The notes: generated from the sequence alone by a model not told the origin. A stretch of DNA of 64,000 bases from Mycolicibacterium iranicum (GCF_001650495.1 NZ_LWCS01000098.1:62001-126000); one strand, 5' to 3'. Shown: positions 11,501 through 28,417, counted from the first letter of the stretch. Numbers and translations: made by a program.

Positions 11501-13979
11501 GTGGCCACGGCGCGCGCGAACCGCACCGGGTTGCGCAGGTTGGCCACCCAATGATCGGCGTCGAAGATGTTCGTGCCATCGGTCGGGCGCTGATCGGTGG
11601 TGACGATCACCGGGACCGACGGGGTGCGCGGCTTCACATCGGCGAGCTCGGCGCGCAGGTCCTCGAGAATCGGGTCGATGATCGGGTGGTGCGACGCCAC
11701 ATCCACGTCGACGCGGCGGGCAAGCTTGTCCTGCGCGTCGACCACGGCGATCGCGGCGTCCACCTGCTCGGGCGGGCCGGCGATCACCGTCTGATGCGGC
11801 GAGGCGTACACGGCCACGGTCAGACCGTCGTAGCCCGCGATCAGCGTCTCGGCGGCCTCGGCGTCGAGCTCCAGCAGCGCCATCGCGCCCTGGCCAGACA
11901 GCCGCTTCATCAGGCGCGACCGGGTCGCGATCACCTTGAGACCGTCGGCCGGGCTCAGCGCGCCCGACACCACCGCGGCCGTCACCTCACCCATCGAGTG
12001 GCCGATGACGGCATCGGGTGTGACGCCGTAGGACTTCCACAGCGCGGTCAGCGCGAGCTGGACGCCGACAAGGACGGGTTGGATCCGGTCGATGCCCACG
12101 ACGGCCTCGCCGGAGGTCAGCACGTCACGAAGCGAGAAGCCCGCCTGCGCGACGAAGTCGGGTTCGAGTTCGTCGACAGCGGCGGCGAATGCCGGCTCCT
12201 CGGCCAGCAGGCGCCTGCCCATGCCTGCCCACTGGGAACCCTGTCCGGAGTAGAGGAATACCGTGCCGGTGCCCAGGGCCGGGTCGTTGGGGCCAACCAC
12301 GCCGGGTGCCGGGTACTCCCCCGCCAGCGCGTGCAGCCCGGCGACCGCCTGCTCGCGATCGGCGGCGGCGACGGTGGCGAACCGCGGGTACTGGGCGCGC
12401 CGGTGGTTCAGGGTGTCCGCGATGTCGGCCAGGCTCAGCCCGGTCGACTCCGGTGACTGCAGCCAGTCGGCCAGCCGGCCGGCCAGCGACGCGATGCGCG
12501 CCGGCGTCTTGCCGGACACGACGAGCGTGCTCACCGGCGGTTCCGGTTGCGCCGCAACAGGTTCGGTGACCGGCGCCTGCTCGATGACGATGTGGGCGTT
12601 GGTGCCGCTGACGCCGAACGACGACACCGCGGCGCGCCGGATCTGGGTTGCGGGCCAGTCCAGCGGCTCGGACGCGATGCGGAACTTCTGGGCGCCCTCG
12701 CCCGCCTGCGGAGTCAGCTTGTTGAAGTGCAGCTGCTTGGGGATGGCGCCGTGGTGCACGCTGAGCACCGTCTTGATGAAGCCGGTGACGCCCGCCGCCG
12801 ACTCGAGGTGCCCGAGGTTGGTCTTCACCGAGCCCAAGATCAACGGCGCGGAGTCCTTACGGTCGCCATAGACGGCCGACAGCGCGTCGAGCTCGATCGG
12901 ATCGCCCAGCGAGGTGCCGGTGCCGTGCGCCTCGATGTAGTCGATGTCCGACGGCTCCAGCCTCGCGTTCTGCAACGCCTTGCGCATCAGCTCCTGCTGT
13001 GCAGGACCGTTCGGCACAGTCTGTCCACTGCTGGCGCCGTCCTGGTTCACGGCCGACCCGCGCACGACGGCCAGCACGCGATCACCGTCGCGCACCGCAT
13101 CCGAGAGCCGCTTGAGGACCACCACACCCGCGCCCTCGCTGCGGACGTAGCCATTGGCGTCGGCATCGAACGTCTTGCACAGGCCGTCCGGCGCGAGCAT
13201 GCCCCAGCGGGAGCAGGCGATGTTGTTCTCTGGTGACAGGATCAGGTTCACACCGGCGGCCAGCGCGTGATCGGACTCTCCGCGACGCAGACTCTGGCAG
13301 GCCAGATGGATCGACACCAGGGACGACGAACACGCGGTGTCGCTGACCACGGCCGGGCCGCGCAGGCCCAGGAAATAGGACAGCCGGCCCGCCGCGAAGT
13401 TGGGGGCGTTGCCGAACGGGATATACGGGTCGATGTCCTCGGGCGCGAGTGCGCCGACGACCGAGTGGTAGTAGTCGTTGGCCGTCATGCCGATGAACAC
13501 GCCGGTCGACGTGCCTCGCAGGGTGCGCGGGTTGATGCCGGCGTGCTCCAGCGCCTCCCACGTCACTTCCATCAGGAGACGCTGCTGCGGATCCATCGCG
13601 GCGGCCTCGCGCGGCGCGATCGAGAAGAACTCAGCGTCGAACTCGTCGGGCTGCCACGACGTCAGGAAACCGCCCTCGCGGTTGCAGATGGTGCCGGGGA
13701 CAGTGTGATCGGGCGAATAGAACTGGTCGGCGTCCCACCGGTCTGCGGGCACGCGAATGACGCCGTTGCCGCCGTCGGAGAGGAACGTCCAGAACCGGTC
13801 GGCGTCGTCGACGCCGCCGGGCAGCCTGCAGCCGATCCCGACGACGGCAATCGGCTCCGTCTCGGCCTTCTCGGCGACCGCCAGACGTGCCGTCAGATCA
13901 TCGATCTTGCGCAGGGCTTCGGTGATGATCGCCCGGCGATCAGGCGATGCAGGCGAACCTGACGCAGCAGTCATCTCAG

Positions 13980-13983
<4 letters not shown>
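8542..13983 (-). CDS. Pps-type PKS with unusual KS-AT-KR-DH-ACP order
   Basis: A 1813-residue module. An N-terminal coiled-coil docking segment (about 15-42) leads into the KS (Cys218, EAHGTGT, TNLGHLE), an AT ([10 protein letters not shown]), then a KR with GATGNVG near 1151 and a catalytic SxxxxHYTAAN set. Only after the KR comes a dehydratase-like double-hotdog with HRVRGVEVVP near 1436 and DAAVH, and then the ACP (LGLDSMMA near 1720). The usual order is DH before KR. The KR resembles the PpsA-type KR encoded just upstream; the DH resembles that of the first PKS of the locus (20613-26084). The TTG start overlaps the ppsA-like stop (TTGA) with GGAAAG 6 nt upstream; an ATG three codons later lacks a well-placed RBS. 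The C-terminal tail (LLDELFDSIE) probably docks on the next PKS. Confidence 0.85.
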
Positions 13984-18781
<4,798 letters not shown>

Positions 18782-18785
<4 letters not shown>

Positions 18786-20512
18786 GTAGTGGCGTCCAAA
18801 CGGCTGAACTTGTCGTCGCGGTAGAGCTGCACGCTGGAGGCGCGGCGCACCTTGCCGCTGGTCGTCAGCGGCAGCGATCCCGGCCCGACCAGGACGAAGT
18901 CGGACAGCCGCACGCTGTGCGTCATCGAGACGGCCGACGTGACCTGCTGCTTGACCGATTCCAGCACGGTCGGCTCAACCTGCTTCTTCAGCTCCGCGAT
19001 CACCACGAGTCGCTCGCTCGCCTCGTCCGGCACCGATACCGCGGCCACGCGGCCGCCGGTGAACTCGGCGACCGTCGCCTCGATGTCGTCGGGGTAGTGG
19101 TTGCGCCCGTCGACGATCAGCAGGTCCTTGATCCGGCCGACGATGAACAGCTCGCCGTCGAACATGACGCCGAGGTCGCCGGTGCGCAGCCAGGGGCCTT
19201 TCGGGGTTCGCGCGGTCGGCTCGGCGAGCTGCGCGGCGAACAACTCGCTGAGTTTCGGGTTGTGCCAGTAGCCGCCGGCGACGTGCTCCCCGTGCAACCA
19301 GACCTCGCCGATCTTTCCTGCCGGATTCTCGACCAGCGTGTCGGGATCGACGACACGCGCGGTCGTCGACCGCACCGCGCCGCACCCGATCAGCTCGGTG
19401 CCGTCCTGGCCTTCGCAGCGCTCGGCATGACCTGCCGCCAGCTTCTCGACGTCGAACCGCACCGCGGTCGGCGGGCGTCCGCCGTGCGAAGCCGCGACGT
19501 AGACGGTGGCCTCGGCCAGGCCGTACGACGGCCGCATCGCCGAGTCGGGCAGCCCGAACGCGGCGAAGCGCTCGTTGAATCGCCGCACGGTCGAGCCGTG
19601 GACGCGCTCTGCACCGTTGATCATCACGACGACACCGCTGAGGTCCTTGCCTGCCAGGTCCTCATCGGTGGTGCGCTTGACGGCGAGTTCGAACGCGAAG
19701 TTGGGTGCCGCCGTGAACGCGCTGGTGTTCGATCCCAGCTGCTGCATCCAGCGGGCGGGCTTCTGCATGAACGCGACCGGGCTCATCAGTACCGCCGGTT
19801 TGCCCAGCATCATCGGGATGAACACGCCGACGATCAGGCCCATGTCGTGGTAGAACGGCAGCCACGACACGATCGTGGTGTCCGCGGGTGCGCCGTCCGG
19901 GTACGTCTCGTAGTAGTCGGTGAGGAGCTCCGCGACGTTCACGACCACGTTCTTGTGGGACACCACCACGCCGGCCGGCGCCCGGGTCGATCCCGACGTG
20001 TACTGCAGGTAGGCCGTTTTCGGCAGCGACGCCAGCGGCGTGAACTTCGTCGGCGAGTCGAAGTCGAGGGTGTCGACCTCAAGAAATCTCGGTGGCCGCT
20101 GCCTCGGGTCGGCCTGTCCGTACTTGCGGACGTCGTCGACCACCGCCGACGTCGTCAGCACCACGACGGGGGTCGAATCCGCCATCGCGCCGGTCACGCG
20201 TTCGTCGTGGTGCCGCGTCTGGGGCATCGACAGCGGGACGGCGATGAAGCCGGCCTGGATCGCGCCGAGGAACCCGACGATGTACTCCAGGCTTTGCGGC
20301 GCGAGGATGACAGCGCGGTCCCCCGGCGATCCGATCGTGGCGAGCTTCTCCGCGACGACTAGCGAGCGTTCGTACACCTCCGACCAGGTCAGGCTGTCGG
20401 TGATGCCTGCCGGATCGGTTTCGTAGTCGACGAACGTGTAGGCGGTGTCGTCCGGCTGCTTCTGCGCCCGGTCCGCGAGTAGTGCCGGGATCGTGGCTTC
20501 AGGAAGTGCCAT
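18782..20512 (-). CDS. fadD26: Fatty acyl-AMP ligase, FadD26-like (FAAL 2)
   Basis: A 576-residue ANL-superfamily enzyme expected to adenylate a long-chain fatty acid and pass it to the loading ACP of the ppsA-like PKS encoded immediately downstream (ATGA overlap). Visible motifs are YTSGSTRAPAG (ATP loop, near 170), WLPFYHDMGL, PSYGLAEAT, LRTGDLG, GRIKDLLIVDGRNHYPDD and the C-terminal TTSGKVRR Lys. Length and the LPFYHDMGL and GRNHYPDD forms fit the mycobacterial FadD26/28/29 FAAL group rather than CoA ligases. The ATG has AAGGAG 8 nt upstream and lies 100 bp after the preceding PKS stop. That is the largest break within the locus, so an internal promoter is possible there. The fadD26 symbol rests on its position next to ppsA. 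Confidence 0.88.
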
Positions 20513-20612
20513 CAGAGTCGCTCCTTACATCCGACCAAACCTACAAAATTCCACACTCAGACCCATCGGACCGCTTCCGACATGGTCTCCCCTCACGGGC
20601 CGATTTGAGAAA
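20513..20612. other. 100-bp gap inside the PKS operon
   Basis: This is the only intergenic gap among the FAAL/PKS genes; all other junctions overlap. It is visibly less GC-rich than the flanking genes and holds the strong RBS (AAGGAG) of the second FAAL. No convincing -10/-35 pair or terminator hairpin is visible. It divides the locus into two FAAL-plus-loading-PKS units. Confidence 0.6.
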
Positions 20613-23600
20613 TCAGTTCTCGACGCTGTCGAAGAGCGAGTCGAGGAGGCTGTCGCCCGCGTCGTCCTCGTCCTCGGCGCCGGTCTCCGCGATGCTCTGC
20701 GGAGCCACCTTCTCGGCCAGGTGGGCCGCCAGCGCGGCGATCGTCGGGTAGTTCCACAGCATCGTGGCGGACAGCTCGATCCCGGCGAGTCGCTCGACCT
20801 CGCGGCGGATCGACATGGCCATCACCGAGTTGAGTCCCATCTCGGCCAGCGGGCGGTCCGTGTCGACGTCGTCCTCGGGGATCCGCAGCTCTGCCGCAAG
20901 GATCACGCGCAGCCCGGTCTCCATCTCGGCGATCACCTCGTCGGCCGACATCTGCGACCACACCCGCTCTGGTGCCCCGCCGAACCCGGAGTCCCCGTCG
21001 GCCTGCTCGTCGGTGAGTGTCGGGGCCATGACGACGTGGGGGACGTCGAACCGGCTCGCGTACTCCCACGCGGCGAACGCTTCGGCGGGGGTGACCGGCC
21101 GTGAACCCTGCCGTCCGAGTTCGTCGATGACCACCTGAGCATCGGAACCGAATCCGAGTCCGCGCCAGGCGACCCAGTCCAGGCTGGCCGTGACTCCACC
21201 CCGACGGTGCCTGGCACGGGCCAGCCCGTCGAGGTACGCGTTGCCCGCCGCGTAGGCGCCCTGGCCGGGCACGCCGAACACGGTGCCCGCCGATGCCGTG
21301 AGGTACAGGAAATCGAGGCTGTCGACCGGGAAGACCTCGTCGAGGGTCTGCGCGCCTGCCACCTTCGGCCACAATGTCGTGCGCAGTCGCTCGTCGTCGA
21401 TGTCGGTCAGCAGCTGGCTGTCGGTCAGGCCGGCGCCGTGGATGACGCCGCGGATCGGCGGCGCTCCCTGCTCGTCCCGCCGGGACAGCCACGCGGACAG
21501 ATCGTCGCGCGAACCGATGTCCAGCGCGGCGGTCTCGACAGCGACCCCGCGAAGCTCCAGCGCGCGGATCGCGTCGATCTTCTCCCGCACGTCCTTGCCG
21601 AGATCGTCGGCGTCCCACTGGCTGCGCGGCGGCAGGGCCGTGCGGCCGGCGAGGATCACGCGGCGGGCACCTCGGTCGGCGAGCCAGCCGGCAGTCACCA
21701 GTCCGAGTGCGCCGAGACCGCCGGTGATCAGGTAGGCGGCTTCGGGGCGGCACCGCAGCGGTTCGCGGACCGCCTCCGAGGCGATGGGCGCGAGTGTGGG
21801 CGCGAAGAAGCGGCCGTCGCGCCACGACAGGATCGACTTGGCGCCAATCGGCAGCACGCCGGCGAGCGCCGACGCCACGCTGGCGAGATCTGCCTCGGAG
21901 GCGATGTCGACGAGCCCGCCCCACAGCTGCGGCTGCTCTGCGCCGACGACGCCGGCGAGGCCCCACAGCGTGCTCTGCCGCACGGACTGCGCCGTGTCGG
22001 CGTCACGAACGCCTTCGGTGACGATCCACAGGCGCGGTTCCTCGGCCCTGTCGGCCAGTCGGCGCACCAAGCCGGCGACCTGACCGGAGAGCCGGACGGC
22101 GGCGGCGAGGTCGTCGGTGTCATCGGTGCCGGTGTCGGGCACGTAGAGCACGCACCGCGCGGTTGCCTCGTCGGCGATGGTGTATCCCGCCGCGGCGAGG
22201 CCGTCACGGAGTGAGACGGCGGTGGCGCTGCTTCCGATGACGGCCAACGACGTCGGTGTCTCACCGGACGGAGCGTCCCATGGCTGCCATGCGAGTTCGT
22301 GGGCCACGGTGCGCGGGTCGGCGGGTGCCGAGTCCGACGGTCCGGCCTGCACGTCGACGTAACGCAGACCCCGGATCTCGACCTGGGTGCTGCCGTCGGG
22401 AACGGTCACCGAGATGTCGAGGACGAGATCATCCTCGGACGCTGGCCTGCGCCGTACCGTCACCGTGCCGGATTTGTCCGTCAATTCCCCTGTCGCCGAG
22501 AGGCTTTCGACACCAGCGGGTACGAGCAGCCTGCTGTCGTTGATGTCGGCGAGGCGGGCGATCTGAACCGCGGCGTCCAGCAGCGCGACCGCCGACGCGT
22601 CCTGCCAGGCCACCTCGGCGAGCACACCGTCGGTGGTGGCGCGGCACGACGTGATCGACCACGGGAACGGCTGCCCCTCCACACCCCACTTGGCTTGCAG
22701 CCCTTCGACGGTCGACCTGTCGTAGTCGGTAGCGCCGGTCACGTCGACCGCATCGAGGCCAGTCGGCGCCGCCGACGAGATCCGCGCGGTGGCGTGGCGC
22801 ACCCAGCGGTTGGCGGGAGAGTCCGCAGACGGCGCCGACGCCATCGTGATGGAGTCCCCGTTGCTGACAACCTGGATCACCTGGGCCTGGTCGATCACAA
22901 CCGGGCGATCGAACGCGACGGCGGAGAGCGCCGTCGCCCCGGATTCTGCGGCGGCCACGGTCATGGTCCGCAGCAGCACCGACATCGGGACGACCTCGAC
23001 GCCCTGGATGCGGTGGAACCCGGGATAGGGCTTGGCCTCGCGCACCAGCCGCGCCTGCCACAGGTGGGTGGGCGGGCTGGTCGCGACCGACGTCAGGTCC
23101 CCCAGCAGAGTGCCCGGGCGCGGTGCGGCGGGGCCTCTCCGGTTCGTGTTCGTTGCGGGCACCCAGTGCCTGGTGTGGTGCCACGGCGTGGTGGGCAGCA
23201 CCGGATGCGGCTCCCGTCCGTGACCGGAGACCGGGGGCAGGGTGGTGTATGTGCTGTTGAGATTGGTGTGGAACGACAACGTTTCATCGGAAGCGTCGCC
23301 GGAAGCCCTCTCCGTCTCGCGCAGCAGCGTGGGCACGGCGTGGTGGTGGGTGGTCCCGAGCGTGTCGCTGATGCCGAACGTCAGCAGCGGATGCGGGCTC
23401 ACCTCGATGAAGGTGCCGAGCTCGGCGCCTGCGGCTTCGACGGCCTGGCGGAACCGAACCGGGTTGCGCAGGTTGTCCACCCAGTAGTCGGCGTCGAAAA
23501 CCGGCTCGGGGCCGTCGTGGTCGCGAGTGGTGATCACGATGGGGATGTTCGGCGAGCCCGGTCGCAGATCTTGCAGCGCCTCGCGCAGCTCCGGAAGGAT

Positions 23601-26084
23601 CGGATCGATCGTCGGGTGGTGTGAGGCGACGTCGACCTCGACGCGGCGCGCCAGCCGGTCCTTGGCCGCGACTTCGGCGATGACTGCGTCGACCTGGTCC
23701 GGCGGGCCGGCGATGACGCTCTGGCGCGGTGACGCGTGGACGGCGAGTGTGACGTCGGGATAGTCGGCGATCAGCTCGGTGGCGGCGTCGGGATCGAGTT
23801 CGATCAGCGCCATCGCGCCCTGCCCGGACAACCGCGACATCAGCTTCGACCGGGTGGCGATGACCTTGAGCCCGTCCGCGACCGACAGAGCGCCGGACAC
23901 CACGGCGGCAGCAACCTCGCCCATCGAATGACCGATGACGGCGTCGGGGTGCACACCGTAGGAACGCCACAGCTCGGTCAGCGCCAGCTGCATGCCGACC
24001 AGCACCGGCTGGATGCGCTCGATGCCGGTGATCGTCTCGCCGCCCGCGATGATGTCGCGCAGCGAGAATCCGACCTGTTCGACGAAGACCGGCTCCAGCT
24101 CGTCGAGGGCCGCGGCGAACGCGGGTTCGTCGGCGAGCAGCCGTCGACCCATGCCGGTCCATTGCGAACCCTGCCCGGAGTAGACGAACACCGTGCCGGG
24201 GCGGCGTCCGCTCTGCTGAGACGTCACGACGCCGGGCGCTGCCTGACCGGAGGCGAGCGCCTGCAGACCGGCGAGCGCACCCGCGCGATCGCGGCTACAT
24301 ACCGTCGCGAACTTGTTGTGCTGTGCCCTGTGGTGGTTCAGCGAGTGCGCCACCTGATCCAGGGGCACCTGCGCTCCGGTGCCGGCCATCCACTTGGCGA
24401 GAGCTCCGGCGGTGGTGGCGATCCGCTGCGCCGACTTGCCGGACACCACAAGCGTGGTGATCGCCGAATCGGTCGTCGCGTCGTCGCGGTCCTGCCCGTT
24501 TCCGTCTGCGTCGGGCGCCTGTTCGAGGACGACGTGGGCGTTGGTGCCGCCGAAGCCGAACGAGGACACCCCGGCGACGCGAGGGCGGCCCGCAGGCTCC
24601 CAGTCGGTGGGCTGGTCGACGACCTTCAGACGCAGGTTGTCGAAAGCGATGTGCGGGTTGGGTGACTGGTAGTCGAGGTTGGCGGGGATGCGTCCGTGCT
24701 GTAGCGCGAGCACGGTCTTGGCGAACCCGGCGATGCCCGCCGCGGCCTCGGTGTGCCCCAGGTTCGACTTGATCGCTCCGATCAGAAGCGGGGCGTCGGC
24801 CGCACGGCCGCGGCCGAGCACGGTGCCCAGTGCACGGGCTTCGATCGGATCGCCGAGCAGCGTGCCGGTACCGTGCGCTTCGACGTAGTCGACCTCGCGA
24901 GGCTCCACGCCCGCGGCGGCATAGGCGGACCGCAGGACAGCCATCTGTGCGGCGGGATTCGGGGCCATCAGGCCGTTGGAGCGGCCGTCCTGGTTGACTG
25001 CCGACCCGCGCACGACGGCCAGCACGCGATCACCGTCGCGGATGGCGTCCGCGAGACGCTTGAGGACAGCCACGCCGCAACCTTCGCCGCGGACGAAGCC
25101 GTCGGCGCGCGCGTCGAAGGCGTGGCAGCGTCCGGACTGCGACATGGCCTCGGCCTGGTCGAAGCTGCGGGTCACCGCGGGCGACAGGATCACGTTGACG
25201 CCGCCGGCGAGGGCGACGTCGGAATCGCCGGTGCGCAGACTCTGGCAGGCGAGGTGGATGGCGACGAGCGACGACGAACACGCCGTGTCGATCGTGACCG
25301 ACGGGCCGCGCAGGTCGAAATAGTACGAGACCCGGTTGGCGATGATGCTCAGCGCGCCGCCAGTGCCTGAGTACGCATTGACCTCGGAGAGTTCCCTGGA
25401 AGCCATCACGCCGTACTCGCCGAGGCACGCACCGACGAACACACCGGTCTGCGTGTGGCGCAGAGAACTCGGTCGAATCCCTGCGTACTCGAGCGCCTCG
25501 TGAGTGACCTCCAGCAGCAAGCGCTGCTGGGGATCCATCTTGTCGGCCTCGCTGGGCGAGATCTCGAAGAAGTCGGCGTCGAACTGGTCGATGTCGGAAA
25601 GGTAGGAGCCCCAACGGGTGGTCGAGGCCAGCGCCGCCGCACCCTCGGCCGATCCGTCGTCGTACCAGGACCACCGCGTGGGCGGCACCTCACTGACGGC
25701 GGAGCGGCCGTCGGACAGGAAGTCCCACAGCTCGTCGGGGCCGTGAATGTCGCCCGGGAAGCGGCATCCGAGGCCGACGACCGCGATCGCGTCCTCGGCG
25801 ATGCGCCGTGTCGGTGTGACCTCGACGGCCGTGTCGACCTCGCCGCCGGTCAGGAATCTGGCCAACGCGTTGATGGTCGGGTACTGCCAGAACTCGACCG
25901 GAGACACGGTGCGACCCAGCAACTCCGACAGCTCTCCGGTGAGCACGACGGCGTCGCTGGATCCGACGGCGAGATCGTTCAGTGGGGCATCGAGATCGAT
26001 CTCATCAGGACTGCATCCAATGTTGGTGACCAGATAGTCGACCAACCAGTGCCGGATTGAGTCCTCGTCGAACTCAGAGGTCAT
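20613..26084 (-). CDS. Second loading-type PKS, ACP-KS-AT-DH-KR-ACP
   Basis: A 1823-residue PKS. The N-terminal ACP (GSSDAV, Ser42) is like PpsA, then the KS (Cys269, EAHGTGT, SNLGHTE), AT ([10 protein letters not shown]), a dehydratase-like double hotdog ([10 protein letters not shown] near 1023, later DAAVQ), a KR (GGLGALG near 1455, YAAGN) and an ACP (MGLNSVMA near 1750). The front half is PpsA-like. The DH-KR-ACP half and the tail [11 protein letters not shown] are like other Pps modules, especially the tail of the 8542-13983 protein. The N-terminal ACP means it must be primed by a FAAL, and the FAAL upstream overlaps it by 4 nt (ATGA). It is therefore a second entry point into the same locus. 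Both DH motifs are present, so dehydration is possible but unproven. It may be an ancient ppsA/ppsB-type fusion. Confidence 0.87.
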   Translation of the reverse strand: MTSEFDEDSIRHWLVDYLVTNIGCSPDEIDLDAPLNDLAVGSSDAVVLTGELSELLGRTVSPVEFWQYPTINALARFLTGGEVDTAVEVTPTRRIAEDAIAVVGLGCRFPGDIHGPDELWDFLSDGRSAVSEVPPTRWSWYDDGSAEGAAALASTTRWGSYLSDIDQFDADFFEISPSEADKMDPQQRLLLEVTHEALEYAGIRPSSLRHTQTGVFVGACLGEYGVMASRELSEVNAYSGTGGALSIIANRVSYYFDLRGPSVTIDTACSSSLVAIHLACQSLRTGDSDVALAGGVNVILSPAVTRSFDQAEAMSQSGRCHAFDARADGFVRGEGCGVAVLKRLADAIRDGDRVLAVVRGSAVNQDGRSNGLMAPNPAAQMAVLRSAYAAAGVEPREVDYVEAHGTGTLLGDPIEARALGTVLGRGRAADAPLLIGAIKSNLGHTEAAAGIAGFAKTVLALQHGRIPANLDYQSPNPHIAFDNLRLKVVDQPTDWEPAGRPRVAGVSSFGFGGTNAHVVLEQAPDADGNGQDRDDATTDSAITTLVVSGKSAQRIATTAGALAKWMAGTGAQVPLDQVAHSLNHHRAQHNKFATVCSRDRAGALAGLQALASGQAAPGVVTSQQSGRRPGTVFVYSGQGSQWTGMGRRLLADEPAFAAALDELEPVFVEQVGFSLRDIIAGGETITGIERIQPVLVGMQLALTELWRSYGVHPDAVIGHSMGEVAAAVVSGALSVADGLKVIATRSKLMSRLSGQGAMALIELDPDAATELIADYPDVTLAVHASPRQSVIAGPPDQVDAVIAEVAAKDRLARRVEVDVASHHPTIDPILPELREALQDLRPGSPNIPIVITTRDHDGPEPVFDADYWVDNLRNPVRFRQAVEAAGAELGTFIEVSPHPLLTFGISDTLGTTHHHAVPTLLRETERASGDASDETLSFHTNLNSTYTTLPPVSGHGREPHPVLPTTPWHHTRHWVPATNTNRRGPAAPRPGTLLGDLTSVATSPPTHLWQARLVREAKPYPGFHRIQGVEVVPMSVLLRTMTVAAAESGATALSAVAFDRPVVIDQAQVIQVVSNGDSITMASAPSADSPANRWVRHATARISSAAPTGLDAVDVTGATDYDRSTVEGLQAKWGVEGQPFPWSITSCRATTDGVLAEVAWQDASAVALLDAAVQIARLADINDSRLLVPAGVESLSATGELTDKSGTVTVRRRPASEDDLVLDISVTVPDGSTQVEIRGLRYVDVQAGPSDSAPADPRTVAHELAWQPWDAPSGETPTSLAVIGSSATAVSLRDGLAAAGYTIADEATARCVLYVPDTGTDDTDDLAAAVRLSGQVAGLVRRLADRAEEPRLWIVTEGVRDADTAQSVRQSTLWGLAGVVGAEQPQLWGGLVDIASEADLASVASALAGVLPIGAKSILSWRDGRFFAPTLAPIASEAVREPLRCRPEAAYLITGGLGALGLVTAGWLADRGARRVILAGRTALPPRSQWDADDLGKDVREKIDAIRALELRGVAVETAALDIGSRDDLSAWLSRRDEQGAPPIRGVIHGAGLTDSQLLTDIDDERLRTTLWPKVAGAQTLDEVFPVDSLDFLYLTASAGTVFGVPGQGAYAAGNAYLDGLARARHRRGGVTASLDWVAWRGLGFGSDAQVVIDELGRQGSRPVTPAEAFAAWEYASRFDVPHVVMAPTLTDEQADGDSGFGGAPERVWSQMSADEVIAEMETGLRVILAAELRIPEDDVDTDRPLAEMGLNSVMAMSIRREVERLAGIELSATMLWNYPTIAALAAHLAEKVAPQSIAETGAEDEDDAGDSLLDSLFDSVEN

Positions 26085-27862
26085 GTGGTGACGTCCAGGC
26101 GGCTGAACTCGTCGAGGCGGTAGCGGTCCACGCAGGCCGACCGCCGAATCTTTCCGCTGGTGGTGATCGGGATGGAGCCCGGCGCCACGAGAACCAGGTC
26201 AGAGACACGGACGCTGTGGGACTTCTTGATCGCCGACGCGACCTCGCGCTTGACGGCGCGCAGCTTGTCGAGGGCCTCCTCCTCGGAGGTGCCCTTCTTC
26301 TTCATCTCGACCACTGCGACCAGTTGCTCGCTGGTGTCGTCGAGCACCGAGATGGCCGCGACGCGGCCGCCGGTGATCTCCTGGATCGTGGCCTCGATGT
26401 CGTCCGGGTAGTGATTACGGCCGTCGACGATCAGCATGTCCTTGATGCGGCCGATGATGAACATCTCGCCCTCGCTCATCACGCCGAGGTCGCCGGTGCG
26501 CAGCCACGGGCCGACCGGGGTGCCGTCGGAGGGGTTCGCGATCTCGCCACCGAAGGTGCGCTCGGTCTTCTGCGGGTCACGCCAGTAACCCATCGCGACC
26601 TGCTCGCCGTGCACCCAGATCTCACCGACCTTGCCGTCCGGATTCTCGTTGCAGCTCTCCGGATCGACAATGCGCACCGTCGATGAGCGCGGCGCACCGT
26701 AGCTGACCAGCTCGGTGCCGGCGTCGGTACCGCAACGCTCGGCGTGGCCGGCGGCGAGCTTCTCGTAGTCGAAGCGCACCGTGGCCGGGGTGTGACCCAT
26801 CGGCGCCGAGATCACGTACAGGGTGGCTTCGGCGAGGCCGTAGGACGGGAGCACCGTGGTGTCGGGCATGCCGAACTTGACGAAACGTTCGTTGAAGCGG
26901 CGGATGGTCGCCACGTGAATGCGCTCGCTGCCGCTGATGATGCCCAGCAGTCCGCTGAGGTCCATGCCCGCGAGGTCGGCGTCGGTGGTCCGGCGTACCG
27001 ACAGCTCGAAGGCGAAGTTCGGCGCTGCAGACCAGGCGCACGGATTCAGTGCGAGCTGCTGGATCCAGCGGGCCGGTTTCTGCAGGAATGCCACCGGGCT
27101 CATCACGACCGCGGGCCGGCCGTGCAGCTTGCCGCCCTCGTCCTCGTTCGGGGTCAGCAGCGAGGCGAACACGCCCTGGATGAGGCCCATGTCGTGGTAG
27201 AAGGGCAGCCACGACACCATCGTGATGTCGCGAGGGGGAACGCCGTTGCGGTGCTCCATGTAGTCGTCGAACACCTGTTTGACGTTCGCGATCACGTTGG
27301 TGTGCGTCATGATCACGCCGGCCGGTGCGCGGGTGGAGCCGGAGGTGTACTGCAGGTAGGCCGTCTTGGGAAGACGGCCGACGTTGACCTCGGGCGTCTG
27401 CGGCGAGTCAAGGTCCAGTGCGTCGACCTCGATGACGGCCGGCGGGTTCCCGCCGGGCAGGCTGCCCACGTAGGTCAAGATCTCGCCGACGACGGCGGAG
27501 GTCGTCAGCACGGCCACCGGCTGGCAGTCGCGCAGTGCACCGCTGACGCGCTCGTCGAGCTGGCCCATTGCGGGGACCGGCAGCGGTACCGCGATCATGC
27601 CGGCGGCCATCGCGCCGTAGAACGCCACGATGTACTCCAGCCCCTGCGGGGCAAGGATCGCGGCGCGATCGCCCTTGCTGCCGTGGCGCAGCAGCTCGGC
27701 GGCGACGACCTGCGCGCGATGGTGGACCTGGGCCCATGTCAGAGATTCGGCGAAACCAGCGGGGTCGACGTCGAAGTCGAGGAAGGTGTACGCGACATCT
27801 TCGGGCTGGGTACGCGCGCGATCAGCGAGCAAGCCAGGAATGGTCAACTCCAGCAACGGCAT
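26081..27862 (-). CDS. Fatty acyl-AMP ligase (FAAL 1)
   Basis: A 593-residue FAAL, clearly paralogous to the one at 18782-20512 along its whole length. It has YTSGSTRAPAGV, WLPFYHDMGL, PSYGLAEAT, LRTGDLG, GRIKDMLIVDGRNHYPDD and TTSGKIRR. It should activate a fatty acid as acyl-AMP for the loading ACP of the next PKS (ATGA overlap). Compared with FAAL 2 it has about 8 extra acidic/basic residues (NEDEGGKLHG) before PAVVMSP and a short insertion after the A7 region (TFGGEIANPSDG). I chose the ATG at 27862 because AAAGGA sits 9-10 nt upstream and the N-terminus (MPLLELTIPGLLADRA) then lines up with FAAL 2. A GTG 18 nt further upstream has no such support. It is probably the first gene of the PKS operon. 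Confidence 0.87.
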   Translation of the reverse strand: MPLLELTIPGLLADRARTQPEDVAYTFLDFDVDPAGFAESLTWAQVHHRAQVVAAELLRHGSKGDRAAILAPQGLEYIVAFYGAMAAGMIAVPLPVPAMGQLDERVSGALRDCQPVAVLTTSAVVGEILTYVGSLPGGNPPAVIEVDALDLDSPQTPEVNVGRLPKTAYLQYTSGSTRAPAGVIMTHTNVIANVKQVFDDYMEHRNGVPPRDITMVSWLPFYHDMGLIQGVFASLLTPNEDEGGKLHGRPAVVMSPVAFLQKPARWIQQLALNPCAWSAAPNFAFELSVRRTTDADLAGMDLSGLLGIISGSERIHVATIRRFNERFVKFGMPDTTVLPSYGLAEATLYVISAPMGHTPATVRFDYEKLAAGHAERCGTDAGTELVSYGAPRSSTVRIVDPESCNENPDGKVGEIWVHGEQVAMGYWRDPQKTERTFGGEIANPSDGTPVGPWLRTGDLGVMSEGEMFIIGRIKDMLIVDGRNHYPDDIEATIQEITGGRVAAISVLDDTSEQLVAVVEMKKKGTSEEEALDKLRAVKREVASAIKKSHSVRVSDLVLVAPGSIPITTSGKIRRSACVDRYRLDEFSRLDVTT

Positions 27863-28417
27863 GCGACGTCGTCCTTTCACTTACTTCTGCGTCCCGGCCA
27901 CTCTGCCGTGGATGGCAAACCAGTTCGCAGCTCTAGGCCGCGCATTCCCCCGTTCGCCGGAAGGCTAGCATCGACCCGTAAATTATGTCGTGCAATCCGA
28001 CGAAGGATTAGACCACGTGTTGCTTGCCAGAGGGAAGCGGGCTGCTCACGGCTGATTTCGCGAAAAGTGTATCGGCAGACGTGTCCAAAGCGTTACTCAC
28101 AGTCCGTTCACGGTTTTGCCAGGGGTGGAAAGACCCCGCTTAGTTAGCCGGTCTCGCGTTGCTCGGCCGCTTGACTGCCGGGTGCGCGAATACACGGTTG
28201 CAGCCACTGAACCCAATGCTCCTTTTGTCTTGACGAGCCCGTAAAGGGTTTGCTGAAATTGCACGCCTGCGTCAATTTTGAAACTGACTTGCCGGTAAGA
28301 AGCAGGTAAGGAGGCGTCTGTGGGGGTGGCCCCTCGGGCGAATCGCAGCGCACCGGGATGTGCTCGCCGCCGTTCCCAGCGACATGGCGATGTGGCGAAC
28401 ACCACATGCAATTGCGC
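27863..28417. other. 555-bp leader region before the PKS operon
   Basis: A non-coding or weakly coding stretch, less GC-rich than its surroundings, between the tesA-like gene and FAAL 1. On the minus strand a TACACT hexamer (28066-28071, TANNNT type) lies next to a perfect 10-bp palindrome TTTCGCGAAA (28056-28065), a candidate promoter with operator about 190 nt before FAAL 1. No good -35 is seen. A 104-codon minus-strand ORF (28097-28411) begins 6 nt after the tesA stop. Its size and place recall Rv2929, between tesA and fadD26 in M. tuberculosis, but its composition (Arg/Ser/Thr-rich, no domain) does not convince me that it is a gene. Confidence 0.5.
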
